From positions 15,297 to 79,296 of the forward strand of contig JAPPKD010000056.1 of NCBI GenBank assembly GCA_028820215.1: DNA of 64,000 nt, written 5' to 3'. The translations under genes were made by a program, and so were the position numbers. The stretch comes from Spirochaetaceae bacterium (GTDB lineage: Bacteria > Spirochaetota > Spirochaetia > SZUA-6 > Bin103). Each line of letters begins with the position of its first letter. Within the stretch, counting starts at the first letter, position 1. Positions 1 to 7,768 of the stretch are shown here, one piece after another. Below the pieces are notes generated by a model. That model was given only the letters and a program-made list of their open reading frames with translations. It was not told the origin of the DNA and ran no database searches.

Positions 1-49
1 TCCGAGCGTACATCGTCAGGGCGTGCGCGCGCCGGTCGTCGTGCGGCAG

Positions 50-1570
50 TCAGCCTCCGCTACAGTCCCAGACGCGGACCAAGCAGTTCGTGCCGCCTCG
101 CTTGGCACACTCGTGGAGCGCGCCTTCCTCGGCCTCGGCACGCGAGTCGTACCCGGAGCTCCAACCTATGATCGTGCTTCCCGCCGCCTCATCCGTGGCA
201 TACGCCATGCAGCCATCCTCGAACGTGAAGAGGATCTCGCAGCCGTCGCCGCACTCCTCAAGCGCGACGCGTTCGGCTTCCGCTCGGGTGTCGTACTCGG
301 CAGCCAACCCCCACACCGTGATTTGGTCCGGATGAGCCGCAAACGCCCCGAAGGGGATGTCCGCGCCACCTGTGCCGTCCGTGTCGTCACTCGCCAGCGC
401 GTCCTGCCCGCGCCCGGAAGCACCGCCTCCGGACCCGTCGCTGCAGGCCCAGACACGCACGATGCAGTCCGTACCTCCGCGCTGTGCACACTCGTCAAGG
501 GCTAATGGGGTTGCATCGGTCTCGCTGTCGTACGCCGAGACCCATGCCCATACGCTGCTTCCCCGTGCCTGATCCGCGGCGTACGCCGCACATCCGTCCT
601 GAACCGTTACGACGATCCGGCAGCCCTGGCCGCATTCGTCGAGGGCTGCGCGTCTGGCTTCGGCCTCGTCGGCGCGACCTGCGGCCCAAGCCCACGCTGT
701 CCCCTGATTGGTGTCGATCGCGAGCGCGCCGAAGGTGCTGGCCTCGGCCGCATCCGCCGCCTGAAACGCGCCGATCATGCTGGTGAAACCGCCCGTGTCG
801 GCGTCTGCCGAGGCCCCGGCTTGCGCTCCAGACGCGGCACCCGCGGCCGAATCCGATGGGTCTGCCTGTGCGCCGGGCGAATTCGCGGTCGAGGTGCCGC
901 CGAACATGCCCAGCATGTCGATGACCGTAAACGTGTCGACGAACTCCATGAAGACGTCAGCGAGCTGCGTGGCGCTGGTGGCATGATGGTACTCGCCGCC
1001 GCTTGCATTGGCGACGTGGCGCAGGTCACGCGCCGCATCGGAGGTCGGTTCTATGCCGAAACCCACCGTCTCGTGCCGGAACACGATGCCGGCGGCGCGA
1101 AGCTGGTCCATCGCCTGTGCGACGTCGCCACAATCGTTGTCGCCGTCCGCGAGTAGCACGATCATCTGCGAGTCGGTACCGGGCGTCCCACTGCTCTGCA
1201 TGAACTGGTTGGCCACCACCAAGGCGTCCGCCATCGGCGTACCGCCGACCGCCTGCAACCCGCGGATGAAACGCGTCAGTTCGTTGCTGTCGGTGGTGAA
1301 GTCCAGACGTTCCGATATCGGACTCGAGCAGCCTCCGGAGAAGCCCAGCACCGCAACCTCCGTGGCGCCGCTCGCCAGCGCTCGGTCGACGGCAGCGATG
1401 GCCGCGTCCTTGGCGGCTTCGATCTTGATTTCGGCACTGCCGCTGCCGATTGTATCGTCCATGCTGCCCGAGGTGTCGATCAGCAGCAGCAGGCTGTTGC
1501 GGATCGTCGCACGGGCATCAAGGCCGAGGGGAAGTGCCATCACCAGCAGGGCCACGAGCGCGAGTCGCAT
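50..1570 (-). CDS. Secreted von Willebrand A protein with two DUF4189 domains
   Basis: A 506-aa protein. Residues 1-20 look like a signal peptide (MRLALVALLVMALPLG). A VWA domain follows with a complete MIDAS: DTSGS near residue 32, GGTP near 116 and LADGD near 143, so metal-dependent ligand binding is likely. The C-terminal half has two copies of a Cys-rich module starting FGALAID and FGAFAAH, with repeated aeA..aALdeC and C.vrvWaCS patterns, which I recognise as DUF4189. The open frame extends upstream to 1924, but that part runs through DGR template and avd DNA, so I start at 1570, where the signal peptide begins. It occupies the place where a DGR reverse transcriptase would be expected. 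The ligand is unknown. Confidence 0.75.
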   Translation of the reverse strand: MRLALVALLVMALPLGLDARATIRNSLLLLIDTSGSMDDTIGSGSAEIKIEAAKDAAIAAVDRALASGATEVAVLGFSGGCSSPISERLDFTTDSNELTRFIRGLQAVGGTPMADALVVANQFMQSSGTPGTDSQMIVLLADGDNDCGDVAQAMDQLRAAGIVFRHETVGFGIEPTSDAARDLRHVANASGGEYHHATSATQLADVFMEFVDTFTVIDMLGMFGGTSTANSPGAQADPSDSAAGAASGAQAGASADADTGGFTSMIGAFQAADAAEASTFGALAIDTNQGTAWAWAAGRADEAEARRAALDECGQGCRIVVTVQDGCAAYAADQARGSSVWAWVSAYDSETDATPLALDECAQRGGTDCIVRVWACSDGSGGGASGRGQDALASDDTDGTGGADIPFGAFAAHPDQITVWGLAAEYDTRAEAERVALEECGDGCEILFTFEDGCMAYATDEAAGSTIIGWSSGYDSRAEAEEGALHECAKRGGTNCLVRVWDCSGG

Positions 1571-1780
1571 CAACCGGCACGCAATGATCGGCGCCGCGCC
1601 ACCCGTTGATGCTGGTGCGTGACCATTGTTGTCTATGTTGCCGCCACCTGACGCGAGCCCCCCGTCCCCGCATGCAACGGGGCAGGAGGGACGCCCGCCT
1701 AATCTCATAATGGCCGTCCGCGGACGCTCGTTCTTACTCCCTGACGGTCCCATGAGGACGCCAGCTCGACCTGCGTGCGT

Positions 1781-1891
1781 ACGGGCAACCCGACAGCCCT
1801 TGTTGTTCCGATTCCCGGGATCGTTCCGGTTCCGGTTCGCCGAGCCCAGGTTCCTCGGCTCATAGTTCCATGAGCCCCCGCGCACCACCCG
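1781..1891 (-). repeat. DGR template-repeat-like sequence (Asn-codon rich)
   Basis: On the minus strand this 111-bp stretch translates as a formylglycine-enzyme-like C-terminus (RGGSW, then SANRNRNDPGNRNNKG, then RVAR) with eight AAC/AAT codons. It parallels the last 42 codons of the neighbouring gene ending at 2147: the first 20 bases are identical, as are several later blocks. At all seven AAC codons the other copy keeps the third-base C and differs only at one or both A positions (GAC, GAC, ATC, GGC, CAC, CTC, TTC). Adenine-specific change at AAY codons is the signature of DGR mutagenesis. Other codons also differ and there is a one-codon gap, so this is not the exact parent. It lacks its own gene and follows an avd fragment, as a template repeat should. 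Confidence 0.65.
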
Positions 1892-1914
1892 ACTGGGGAC
1901 GGCCAAGCCCTCCC

Positions 1915-2066
1915 TGCGGATCATACCATTCCAGCAGGAACTTCTGGCTGCGCGGTAGCCGTTCCAGCGTCGGCATCAGCCACAGGATGAACCGATAGCT
2001 CCTCCAGCGCCGCTCCGGTCGTGCGCGACCGACCCGCGTGCTGCGCCTCCTGCAGCCGCTCAGGTG
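1915..2066 (-). pseudogene. avd-like DGR accessory fragment
   Basis: Between the variable gene and the template-like repeat, one minus frame reads RWRSYRFILWLMPTLERL then PRSQKFLL. This matches the N-terminal helix and PRSQ-FLL loop of DGR accessory variability determinant (Avd), a four-helix-bundle protein of about 115-125 aa that works with the DGR reverse transcriptase. The frame has no ATG or GTG after the preceding stop (2067-2069). Avd similarity ends near 1925, directly before the template-like repeat, so about 80 residues are missing. A deletion from inside avd into the template leader would explain this. The assignment rests on motif recognition, not on a search. Confidence 0.6.
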
Positions 2067-2101
2067 TCACACGGCTCATAGGTGTTCCACGACCGAACTC
2101 G

Positions 2102-2121
2102 CCAGGGGCTCCGCCCCCTGG
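2102..2121 (-). other. GC-rich hairpin 3' of the DGR variable region
   Basis: Arms 2102-2108 (CCAGGGG) and 2115-2121 (CCCCTGG) pair perfectly over 7 bp around a 6-nt loop. The hairpin lies 25 bp past the stop codon of the variable-region gene. Bordetella-phage-type DGRs need a hairpin or cruciform just 3' of the variable region for retrohoming; a transcription terminator is the alternative, but there is no T-run. Confidence 0.45.
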
Positions 2122-2146
2122 TTCCCCGAAGTAAGGACGCAACGAC

Positions 2147-3442
2147 TCAGGAGTCGGGCGTCCGGGCAACGCGAAAACCGAGGTCGAAGAGCCCGCCCGC
2201 AGAGAAGTGCCAGCCGCGGATCGCCGAGCGCACGTCCGACGGAAAGCTGTCCCACGAGCCCCCGCGCACCACCCGATTACCGCAATCGCCGCGCTGCCAT
2301 GCACTGCCATTGCTCGGAGCGCCGTGATATCTGTCGTTCCAACAATCCTGAACCCATTCCCTCACGTTCCCCAATGTATCGTGTAGCCGGTACGCATTCG
2401 CCTCGAAACTCCCCACAGGTGCCGTCCGAAAATAGCCGTCTTCGCAACCTGCCACCGTTCCATAACTTTGGTGTTTCTTCGCTGTCTGGTCGGCTCCATT
2501 CTCATAGCGACACTGTCTGCCACTGCTCTCGCCCCAATAGCTCCTAGTGCTCGTTCCCGCTCGTGCCACGTATTCCCACTCCGCTTCGCTGAGCAGCCGA
2601 TACGTATGGCCGGTTCCCTCGCTCAGCCACGCGACGAAACGCTGCGTGTCTTCCCAACTCACGTTGATCACCGGTCGCCGGCCGCGTCCCCAGCCCTCGT
2701 CGTCAGGCCGGTACCCGCCGCACCCTCCGGCCGCAACGCACGCATCCCACTCCGCGAACGTCACCTCGTACGCACTCACCGCGAACGGTTTCGCGATCGT
2801 CACCCGGTGTAACGGCATTTCGTCAGCGAATCCGCCCCCCGACGGTGATCCCATCTGGTAACTCCCGGCGGACACCAAAATCATCTTCATCTTGCTAGCC
2901 ACTTCCTGCGCCGCCCATGCGGCTCTCTCCGCAGCTGCTCTCTCCGCGGCTGCTCTCTCTGCTGCCGCTCTTTCCGCTGCTGCCTTCTCCGCTGCCTCCG
3001 CTCTCTCTGCTGCAGCCTTCTCCGCTGCCGCCGCCTGCGCTTGCTCTTCGGCTTCCGAAACCTCGTGGAGCAGAGTCAGAGCTTCCCGGTAGTGCTCCCC
3101 CGATTGGCCGGCGCTCTCCAGGTAGCGATGCAACGCGGCTCTGGACTCGTCGTAGTCCCCCGCCCAATTGAGCACCTGCGCGTGCTTGAAATGAAACGTG
3201 TCAGGTACCGTGAACTTGTGCTCTTCGGCCAGCTTGATCAGGTTCTCCAGCGCCTGTCGGGCGCCCGCGTAGTTCTTCTCTTTCAGATACTCCTCGGTCT
3301 GCACCAGATACAGGTCGGCCTGGATGGCCGGCGTCAGTTCCGCGACTGCCGACCCCGGCAGCCACGTGGAGACGGCGGCCCACACCACTCCGCAGAGGAA
3401 TATGGGTATCGACCGTCTGCTTCGGATACGTGTTGAGAACAT
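2147..3442 (-). CDS. Secreted FGE/SUMF1-fold protein, probable DGR target
   Basis: A 431-aa protein. The start at 3442 is chosen for its AAGGAGG ribosome site 8 nt upstream and the signal peptide that follows (to about residue 34, AVA/EL); the frame is open to 3649. Residues 36-130 look TPR-like. Residues 135-180 are an Ala/Glu/Lys coiled coil of repeated AAAERA units. Residues 186-431 are a formylglycine-generating-enzyme-type (C-type-lectin-fold) domain with YEVTFAEWDAC, RLLSEAEWEYVARAG, LGNVREWVQDC and RVVRGGSW. This fold is a common DGR target. The last 42 residues correspond to the template-like repeat downstream and vary at its Asn codons. Likely a surface ligand-binding protein on a stalk; true FGE catalysis is unproven. 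A secreted small protein gene lies 61 bp upstream on the same strand. Confidence 0.8.
   Translation of the reverse strand: MFSTRIRSRRSIPIFLCGVVWAAVSTWLPGSAVAELTPAIQADLYLVQTEEYLKEKNYAGARQALENLIKLAEEHKFTVPDTFHFKHAQVLNWAGDYDESRAALHRYLESAGQSGEHYREALTLLHEVSEAEEQAQAAAAEKAAAERAEAAEKAAAERAAAERAAAERAAAERAAWAAQEVASKMKMILVSAGSYQMGSPSGGGFADEMPLHRVTIAKPFAVSAYEVTFAEWDACVAAGGCGGYRPDDEGWGRGRRPVINVSWEDTQRFVAWLSEGTGHTYRLLSEAEWEYVARAGTSTRSYWGESSGRQCRYENGADQTAKKHQSYGTVAGCEDGYFRTAPVGSFEANAYRLHDTLGNVREWVQDCWNDRYHGAPSNGSAWQRGDCGNRVVRGGSWDSFPSDVRSAIRGWHFSAGGLFDLGFRVARTPDS
2163..2275 (-). repeat. DGR variable region (VR) of the FGE-like protein
   Basis: This is the C-terminal coding stretch from RVVRGGSW to GFRVAR. 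It shares its first 20 bases, CCG at codon 12 and the TCGGCG and GTTGCC blocks with the template-like repeat at 1781-1891. Substitutions at the seven template AAC codons fall only at adenines. The GGTTTTCGCGTTGC end resembles the conserved initiation-of-homing segment of such targets (from memory of the family). Confidence 0.6.
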
Positions 3443-3503
3443 TCGGATGCCTCCTTGCATCAGGAATCGAGAGGTTCGACGGGCCGTGCGTGCGCGTCGC
3501 CGA

Positions 3504-4070
3504 TCATGGGGGAGTTGCTTCACCGACCGCCAAGTCTCCCTGCGCACTGCCGGAACCGCCCGCCGACAGCCCTTGATAGCCGTGCGCCTTTTCGGACCAG
3601 CCCCAGTTGTGCAGGCCGAGATTCTTGATCGCGTTGGCCGTAGCCGCATCTTCGGTCGTGCCGACTCCCGCGACGATGGTATGAAACGTATACGAGGAGT
3701 TGGAGAATTTGGTTTCTATCAGCGTCCAATAGCCGCTCGCAAACGCCCACGTGTCGCAGTGTGGACCTTCGATCGCTTCGCCGTGCTCGTACACGGATTG
3801 CCCGATCAGGTGGGAATAGTCCTGCTGCAAGGTCGCATCGACTTCCGCGTACGCCGCCTCTTTCGCTTCGCTCCGGGAAGCCCGTTCCATCAGCGCGTAC
3901 TTGACCGTGGTGCGGTACTCGGTTTCGTCACCCGCCTTGCCGTGCTCCAAGTAGCAGTACGCCACGCCGACGGCATCCGCACCGGCGGCCGCGGCGAGCC
4001 AGAAACACGCCGCGAGCGGCAGGACCATCAGCGCGCCGACAGCGCGTCGTGTCGATCTTCCACCGGTCAT
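3504..4070 (-). CDS. Secreted protein of unknown function
   Basis: A 188-aa protein not assigned to a family. It starts 8 nt after a GGAGG ribosome site. The N-terminus (RRAVGALMVLPLAACFWLAA) is a signal peptide, possibly a lipoprotein with Cys at LAAC. The mature part has two Cys (VAYCYLEHG and GPHCDTWAF), an Ala/Glu helix (RSEAKEAAYAEVDA) and a Ser/Gly tail, with periodic alanines as in DUF4189-like secreted proteins. It lies 61 bp upstream of the DGR target gene on the same strand and is probably co-transcribed with it, so a cell-envelope role is likely. Confidence 0.6.
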   Translation of the reverse strand: MTGGRSTRRAVGALMVLPLAACFWLAAAAGADAVGVAYCYLEHGKAGDETEYRTTVKYALMERASRSEAKEAAYAEVDATLQQDYSHLIGQSVYEHGEAIEGPHCDTWAFASGYWTLIETKFSNSSYTFHTIVAGVGTTEDAATANAIKNLGLHNWGWSEKAHGYQGLSAGGSGSAQGDLAVGEATPP

Positions 4071-4258
4071 GTGATTCGCCTCCGGAGACCTGATGCGCGG
4101 CGTGACTCAATTGCACCCAGTTGCGGTTAGTGGTTGCAGGCTCCGAACCAAGATACCATGCGAGCCGGCGCCGAGTCCTGTGCCCTGAATCCCCCGCGAA
4201 AACGCTGGGTCACTGGCGCGAACACACATCGTGCAGCGGTTCCATCCGCCGCTCACGC

Positions 4259-4771
4259 TCAGCCTCCGTGCGGTCCCGTCGTGAGCCGGATCTCGCGGGT
4301 CTTCTCACCGTTGACGAAGGCGACGAGCAGGCGACCGCCAAGGGCCTGCACATACGCCTGGAGGGTCGACAGGCGAGCGTTCGTCCGCCGTTCCAGCTTG
4401 GACACGTCCGACTGAGTCATTCGCAGGCGGCGCGCGACCTGCTCCTGGGTAAGGCCGAGTTCGCGTCGCAGCGCCGCCAAGGTGACCGGCTGCGCGTTTC
4501 CGGCAATCTGCTCCACGGCCGGCGCTGCCGCTGCGCGTACCCGACAGCGGTCGATCCATGCGCGCCACAATGGCGAGGTGCCGTAACGCGGGTAGGCGTC
4601 GACGAGGCGCGCCACCGCCGTTGCGAGACGGCCGAACGGGTCGCCACGGATCGCTCTGGCCAACGGCTGCCAGTCCTCCAGGTCGCCTCGATCCAGGATG
4701 TCCGCGATCGCGACCAGCGGCATCTCTTCCGCGGGCACGTCCGCAGGCACCTCGCAATGACGGTGAGTCAT
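4259..4771 (-). CDS. XRE-type helix-turn-helix antitoxin/regulator
   Basis: A 170-aa protein. Its C-terminal third is an XRE/Cro HTH (LRRELGLTQEQVARRLRMTQ then SDVSKLERR); the N-terminal part is helical and unassigned. The ATG at 4771 overlaps the TGA of the upstream nucleotidyltransferase gene in an ATGA, so the two are translationally coupled. The frame is open further upstream but only as the antisense of that gene. Toxin-first order with an HTH partner is typical of several type II-like modules. The likely role is to neutralise the upstream protein and repress the operon. Confidence 0.75.
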   Translation of the reverse strand: MTHRHCEVPADVPAEEMPLVAIADILDRGDLEDWQPLARAIRGDPFGRLATAVARLVDAYPRYGTSPLWRAWIDRCRVRAAAAPAVEQIAGNAQPVTLAALRRELGLTQEQVARRLRMTQSDVSKLERRTNARLSTLQAYVQALGGRLLVAFVNGEKTREIRLTTGPHGG

Positions 4772-5466
4772 GGGGCGTCCTGCGGTGATTGGGCGAGCCG
4801 ATCGAGTACCCCGACCGCGATTCGATGACACCAGTCGGCGACGGTCTGCCAGTTCTGCCAACGCCGATCCAGCTTTCGATAGGAGGCGAGGTCCACGCTC
4901 GACAGATCGTCCGGGAGCGGCTCGGCGAGCTGCCTGGCGACCTGGGTTGCCACTCGCCGGCCGCCGGGTCCAATCTGGTCGGCGTAGTAGTCGTCCATGG
5001 AGACCACCACGGACACCGAGGAGTCCTCGCCTAGGCGGTCCGCGAGCGCCGCGCAATCCAGATAATCCCGGGTCGCATTGCGAATCAGGCACAGCCACGC
5101 CTTGATGCGGAAGATCTCCGCCAGCGTCGGCACCCGCAAGGCACGTTCCCCGACGCGCACCTGCTCCACCTCCAGCGGTCGCCGCCGGATCAGATTTCTC
5201 ACGCCGGTCTCCACCCCGTCGAGGCGGCCCAGGATCAACACCGGCCGCTGCACGCGAGCGGTGATCCAGCCTTGCGTCGCCTCCAGGTCGGACAGGATCT
5301 CTTCGAAGCGGCTCCGCAGATCGGCCACGACGTGATCGTCATCGAGTGACACCCGGTGGCCGGCGTGGTGTGCCGCCGCCGTACCTCCCACCAGGACCGC
5401 GTCCGGCACCAGTTCCTGCAGGCGAGCGGCAGCCTCGAATACTGCCTGCATCTCGGGTGGGTTCAC
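4768..5466 (-). CDS. AbiEii-like nucleotidyltransferase, probable toxin
   Basis: A 232-aa protein. The N-terminus reads LVPDAVLVGGTAAAHHAGHR followed by SLDDDHVV, matching the Gly-Gly and Asp-rich metal site of nucleotidyltransferases in the AbiEii/DUF1814 toxin family. These proteins pair with a DNA-binding antitoxin and inactivate RNA substrates. Middle segments (PTLAEIFRIKAWLCLIRN, TRDYLDCAALAD) fit the helical region that follows in the family. It is coupled to the XRE gene by a 4-bp overlap. It diverges from the dioxygenase gene at 5612 across a 145-bp promoter region. It could instead be a solitary regulatory nucleotidyltransferase. Confidence 0.7.
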   Translation of the reverse strand: MNPPEMQAVFEAAARLQELVPDAVLVGGTAAAHHAGHRVSLDDDHVVADLRSRFEEILSDLEATQGWITARVQRPVLILGRLDGVETGVRNLIRRRPLEVEQVRVGERALRVPTLAEIFRIKAWLCLIRNATRDYLDCAALADRLGEDSSVSVVVSMDDYYADQIGPGGRRVATQVARQLAEPLPDDLSSVDLASYRKLDRRWQNWQTVADWCHRIAVGVLDRLAQSPQDAP

Positions 5467-5611
5467 GAGTAGTGAGCTTACGCACTATTCCTGGATGACG
5501 GCAATACGACGTCATACGGCGCAGCCGTACAACCGCGACGAACATAGACAGTACAGTACTCCTATCCGATAGGCTCAGGATGGATTCCGACCCTGGACAG
5601 GAGGAAACGAA

Positions 5612-6718
5612 ATGAATGCTGAACGACCGCCAGCGGCCGGCACCTATCGGGCCACGGCGTTTGCCGACGCGAAGCCCGAGCTCGCCGCACCCGGAGCCAC
5701 ACAAGAGCGCCTGGAACACCTGCGGGAGCACGGATTCGTCATCGTCACCGACTTGGTCGACAGCCCCTGGATCCCGATCCTGCGCGAGGCAGGCCGCCGC
5801 GTCACCGAGGCGTGTGCGCCCGCCAACGGCTACCGCACGATCGATTGCTCGAAGGGCTACGTGCACCGCACCGGCGACGATGAGCCGTGGGCGATCCGGG
5901 GCATCATCCATCCCGCGTTCGAGGAGCCCGGCTTTGCCGAGTTCCTCGGTTCCGAGGAGTTCCTGGACTTCGTCGCCGCCTGGTGTGACGGACTCGGCCC
6001 CGAGGACATGGTGATGAGCCCGATGCTGCTGTGGTGCAATCCGCGCGTGCGGGAAAACGGGCCCAGTTGGCACCGGGACGTGACCTGGTGGGGCACCGGG
6101 GAAAGCTACTTCGCCCAGCGCGAGGTCCGCGGCGAGGGGCCTGCGGCGTATTCCGAGGCGATCGAGAGAGTCCGCTGGAAGGAGATCCAGGAGAAGAACG
6201 AGGAGTCGATCGCGGAACGGAGCGGCGTAAGCATCTTCCTGGCACTGGTGGACGACGAGTGCCACGAGTTGATACCGGGCAGCCACCGGCGATGGCGCAC
6301 GCCGTTCGAGCACGACGTGCTCCTGCCACGCGAGATGAAGGAGGCGGGTGTGCCGCACACGCCCAGTTGGAACGGGGTGGATCCGTTGCCCGGGCAGGTC
6401 GCGATCCGGCTCAGGCCGGGGGAAGCGCTCGTCCGCAACGGAGCCACGATCCACACCGGGCACACCGTCCCCGAGCGTGAACGGAATACCCTTGCGATCG
6501 GGTGGTCGAGGTGGCCGGGCCCGTTCACCGGCGATCCGTCGGTGGCGGACGTGCGCAATGCCTGGCAACTCGATCCCGCGGTGCGCGAGGCGCTGCCGCA
6601 CGAGTGGATGAAGACCGCCTGGGACCGCTGGGCGGAAACCCAGAAGCTGGGGGACACGCTCGAGGACCGTTATACGGCGTTCGACATCGGTCGGATCAAG
6701 GCGGGAGCCAACACATGA
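5612..6718 (+). CDS. Phytanoyl-CoA dioxygenase (PhyH) family protein
   Basis: A 368-aa Fe(II)/2-oxoglutarate oxygenase. The iron-binding HxD is at residues 154-156 (SWHRDVTWW). The distal His lies in IHTGHTVPERERNT (281 or 284), with Arg near 291 for 2-oxoglutarate. IPGSHRRWRTPFEHD is the usual jelly-roll strand. GGAGG sits 7 nt before the ATG. The gene overlaps the next by ATGA, so the oxygenase and a dehydrogenase are made together, as expected for hydroxylation followed by alcohol oxidation of a small molecule. The substrate is unknown; distantly related members act on halogenated or secondary metabolites as well as on phytanoyl-CoA. Confidence 0.9.
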   Translation: MNAERPPAAGTYRATAFADAKPELAAPGATQERLEHLREHGFVIVTDLVDSPWIPILREAGRRVTEACAPANGYRTIDCSKGYVHRTGDDEPWAIRGIIHPAFEEPGFAEFLGSEEFLDFVAAWCDGLGPEDMVMSPMLLWCNPRVRENGPSWHRDVTWWGTGESYFAQREVRGEGPAAYSEAIERVRWKEIQEKNEESIAERSGVSIFLALVDDECHELIPGSHRRWRTPFEHDVLLPREMKEAGVPHTPSWNGVDPLPGQVAIRLRPGEALVRNGATIHTGHTVPERERNTLAIGWSRWPGPFTGDPSVADVRNAWQLDPAVREALPHEWMKTAWDRWAETQKLGDTLEDRYTAFDIGRIKAGANT

Positions 6719-7452
6719 GACTGCAGCACCAGACCGCCATCGTCACCGGCGCCGGCCGCGGCATCGGCCGGGCGACCGCGCTGGCGCTGGCCCGCGAAGG
6801 AGCCGGCGTAACGCTGGCGGCACGGACCGCCGCGGAGATCGAGGCCGTCGCCGAGGAGATCCGCGCGCACGGCCGCGAGGCGCTCGCCGTCCCCACGGAC
6901 GTCGCCGACCAGGCGGCGGTGCGGTCGATGGTGGCGCACACCATCGACCGTTTCGGCACGGTCGACATCCTGGTCAACAACGCCGGCGTGGCCGGCACCT
7001 CACCGATACCGAACATCACGGAGGAACTCTGGGACCGCAACATCGCCGTCAACCTCAAGGCGGTGTTCCTGTGCACCCAGGCGGTGTTCAGTCACATGTG
7101 CGAGCGCGGCCGCGGCCACATCGTCAACGTCTCCTCGCTTGCCGGCAGGTACCCGTCAGCCAATTACGGCGCCTACGGCGCTGCCAAGTTCGGCGTGCGG
7201 GGTTTCACCGGCATCACCGGGCTGGAGGGGCGCCCGCACGGCGTGAAGGCCACCCTCGTGGAGCCGGGTCCGATGGACACGAAGATGCGCCGCGACCACC
7301 ATCGGGACGAGCTGTCGCAGCTCGGGCAACCGGAAGACGTGGCCGACCTGATCCTGTTTGCCGTCACCCAGTCGTCCAAGGTCCACACTCCGGAGCTGCC
7401 GCTCTATACCACCTCGAGTCCGGAGATCGAGATGATCAGGCACTGGGAGTAG
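6715..7452 (+). CDS. Short-chain dehydrogenase/reductase
   Basis: A 245-aa classical SDR. The cofactor motif TGAGRGIG is at residues 11-18, NNAG at 88-91, and the catalytic Ser (about 140), Tyr154 and Lys158 are in NVSSLAGR and YGAYGAAK. The start at 6715 overlaps the preceding dioxygenase stop by ATGA; the frame is open upstream only as a shadow of that gene. It probably oxidises or reduces the product of the dioxygenase with NAD(P). The C-terminus (ELPLYTTSSPEIEMIRHWE) is typical of FabG-like family members of unknown substrate. Confidence 0.9.
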   Translation: MRLQHQTAIVTGAGRGIGRATALALAREGAGVTLAARTAAEIEAVAEEIRAHGREALAVPTDVADQAAVRSMVAHTIDRFGTVDILVNNAGVAGTSPIPNITEELWDRNIAVNLKAVFLCTQAVFSHMCERGRGHIVNVSSLAGRYPSANYGAYGAAKFGVRGFTGITGLEGRPHGVKATLVEPGPMDTKMRRDHHRDELSQLGQPEDVADLILFAVTQSSKVHTPELPLYTTSSPEIEMIRHWE

Positions 7453-7465
7453 GCGTTGAGTTCGT

Positions 7466-7768
7466 TCAAGATGGCGACGATATCTGCCCCTCGCCCTCGG
7501 CATCCGATGCATCGGCAGTGATGCGCCGCGCGGATTTTATCAACTCGACCACCAACTCAGCCCGGAAATCACTGAGCCGGAACCCGTGGACGATGGCGTT
7601 TCTGTACTTCAGCATTTCCTTCAGAGTCTTGTACTCTTCCCGTGAGACGACACCATGAAACACCGCTTGGTCGAGAACGTAGCCAGGTCCGGTGATTCTG
7701 GTATCCGGCACTCCCTGCTCGGCAATCACTTCCCTGATGGTAGCTTCATGGGCCGACCATGCGAGCAA
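7466..7768 (-). CDS. C-terminal part of a frameshifted nuclease-like protein
   Basis: This 100-codon frame (LAWSAHEATIREVIAEQG ... YRNAIVHGFRL) continues the protein of the overlapping frame that ends at 7746. In some AHJR-type restriction-like proteins the pattern ALLLAWSA.EA...RN.IVHGF follows the nuclease domain. Removing one base from the AAA run at 7767-7769 (a TTT on the coding strand) would join the frames as EAAFLLAWSAHE. There is no independent start with a ribosome site. The RN...H pattern resembles HEPN RNases, but that is a weak inference. Confidence 0.55.
   Translation of the reverse strand: MLAWSAHEATIREVIAEQGVPDTRITGPGYVLDQAVFHGVVSREEYKTLKEMLKYRNAIVHGFRLSDFRAELVVELIKSARRITADASDAEGEGQISSPS

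Noticed and set aside
1781..2275. The local template repeat as direct parent of the present variable region
   Set aside because: Several differences are at non-adenine bases (for example CGG to TGG, GGG to GCG) and there is a codon gap, so only a family relationship can be claimed.
5540..5580. CTATCCGATAG near-palindrome and TAGACA box as promoter or operator before the dioxygenase gene
   Set aside because: Plausible position, but spacing and matches to consensus are too weak to call.
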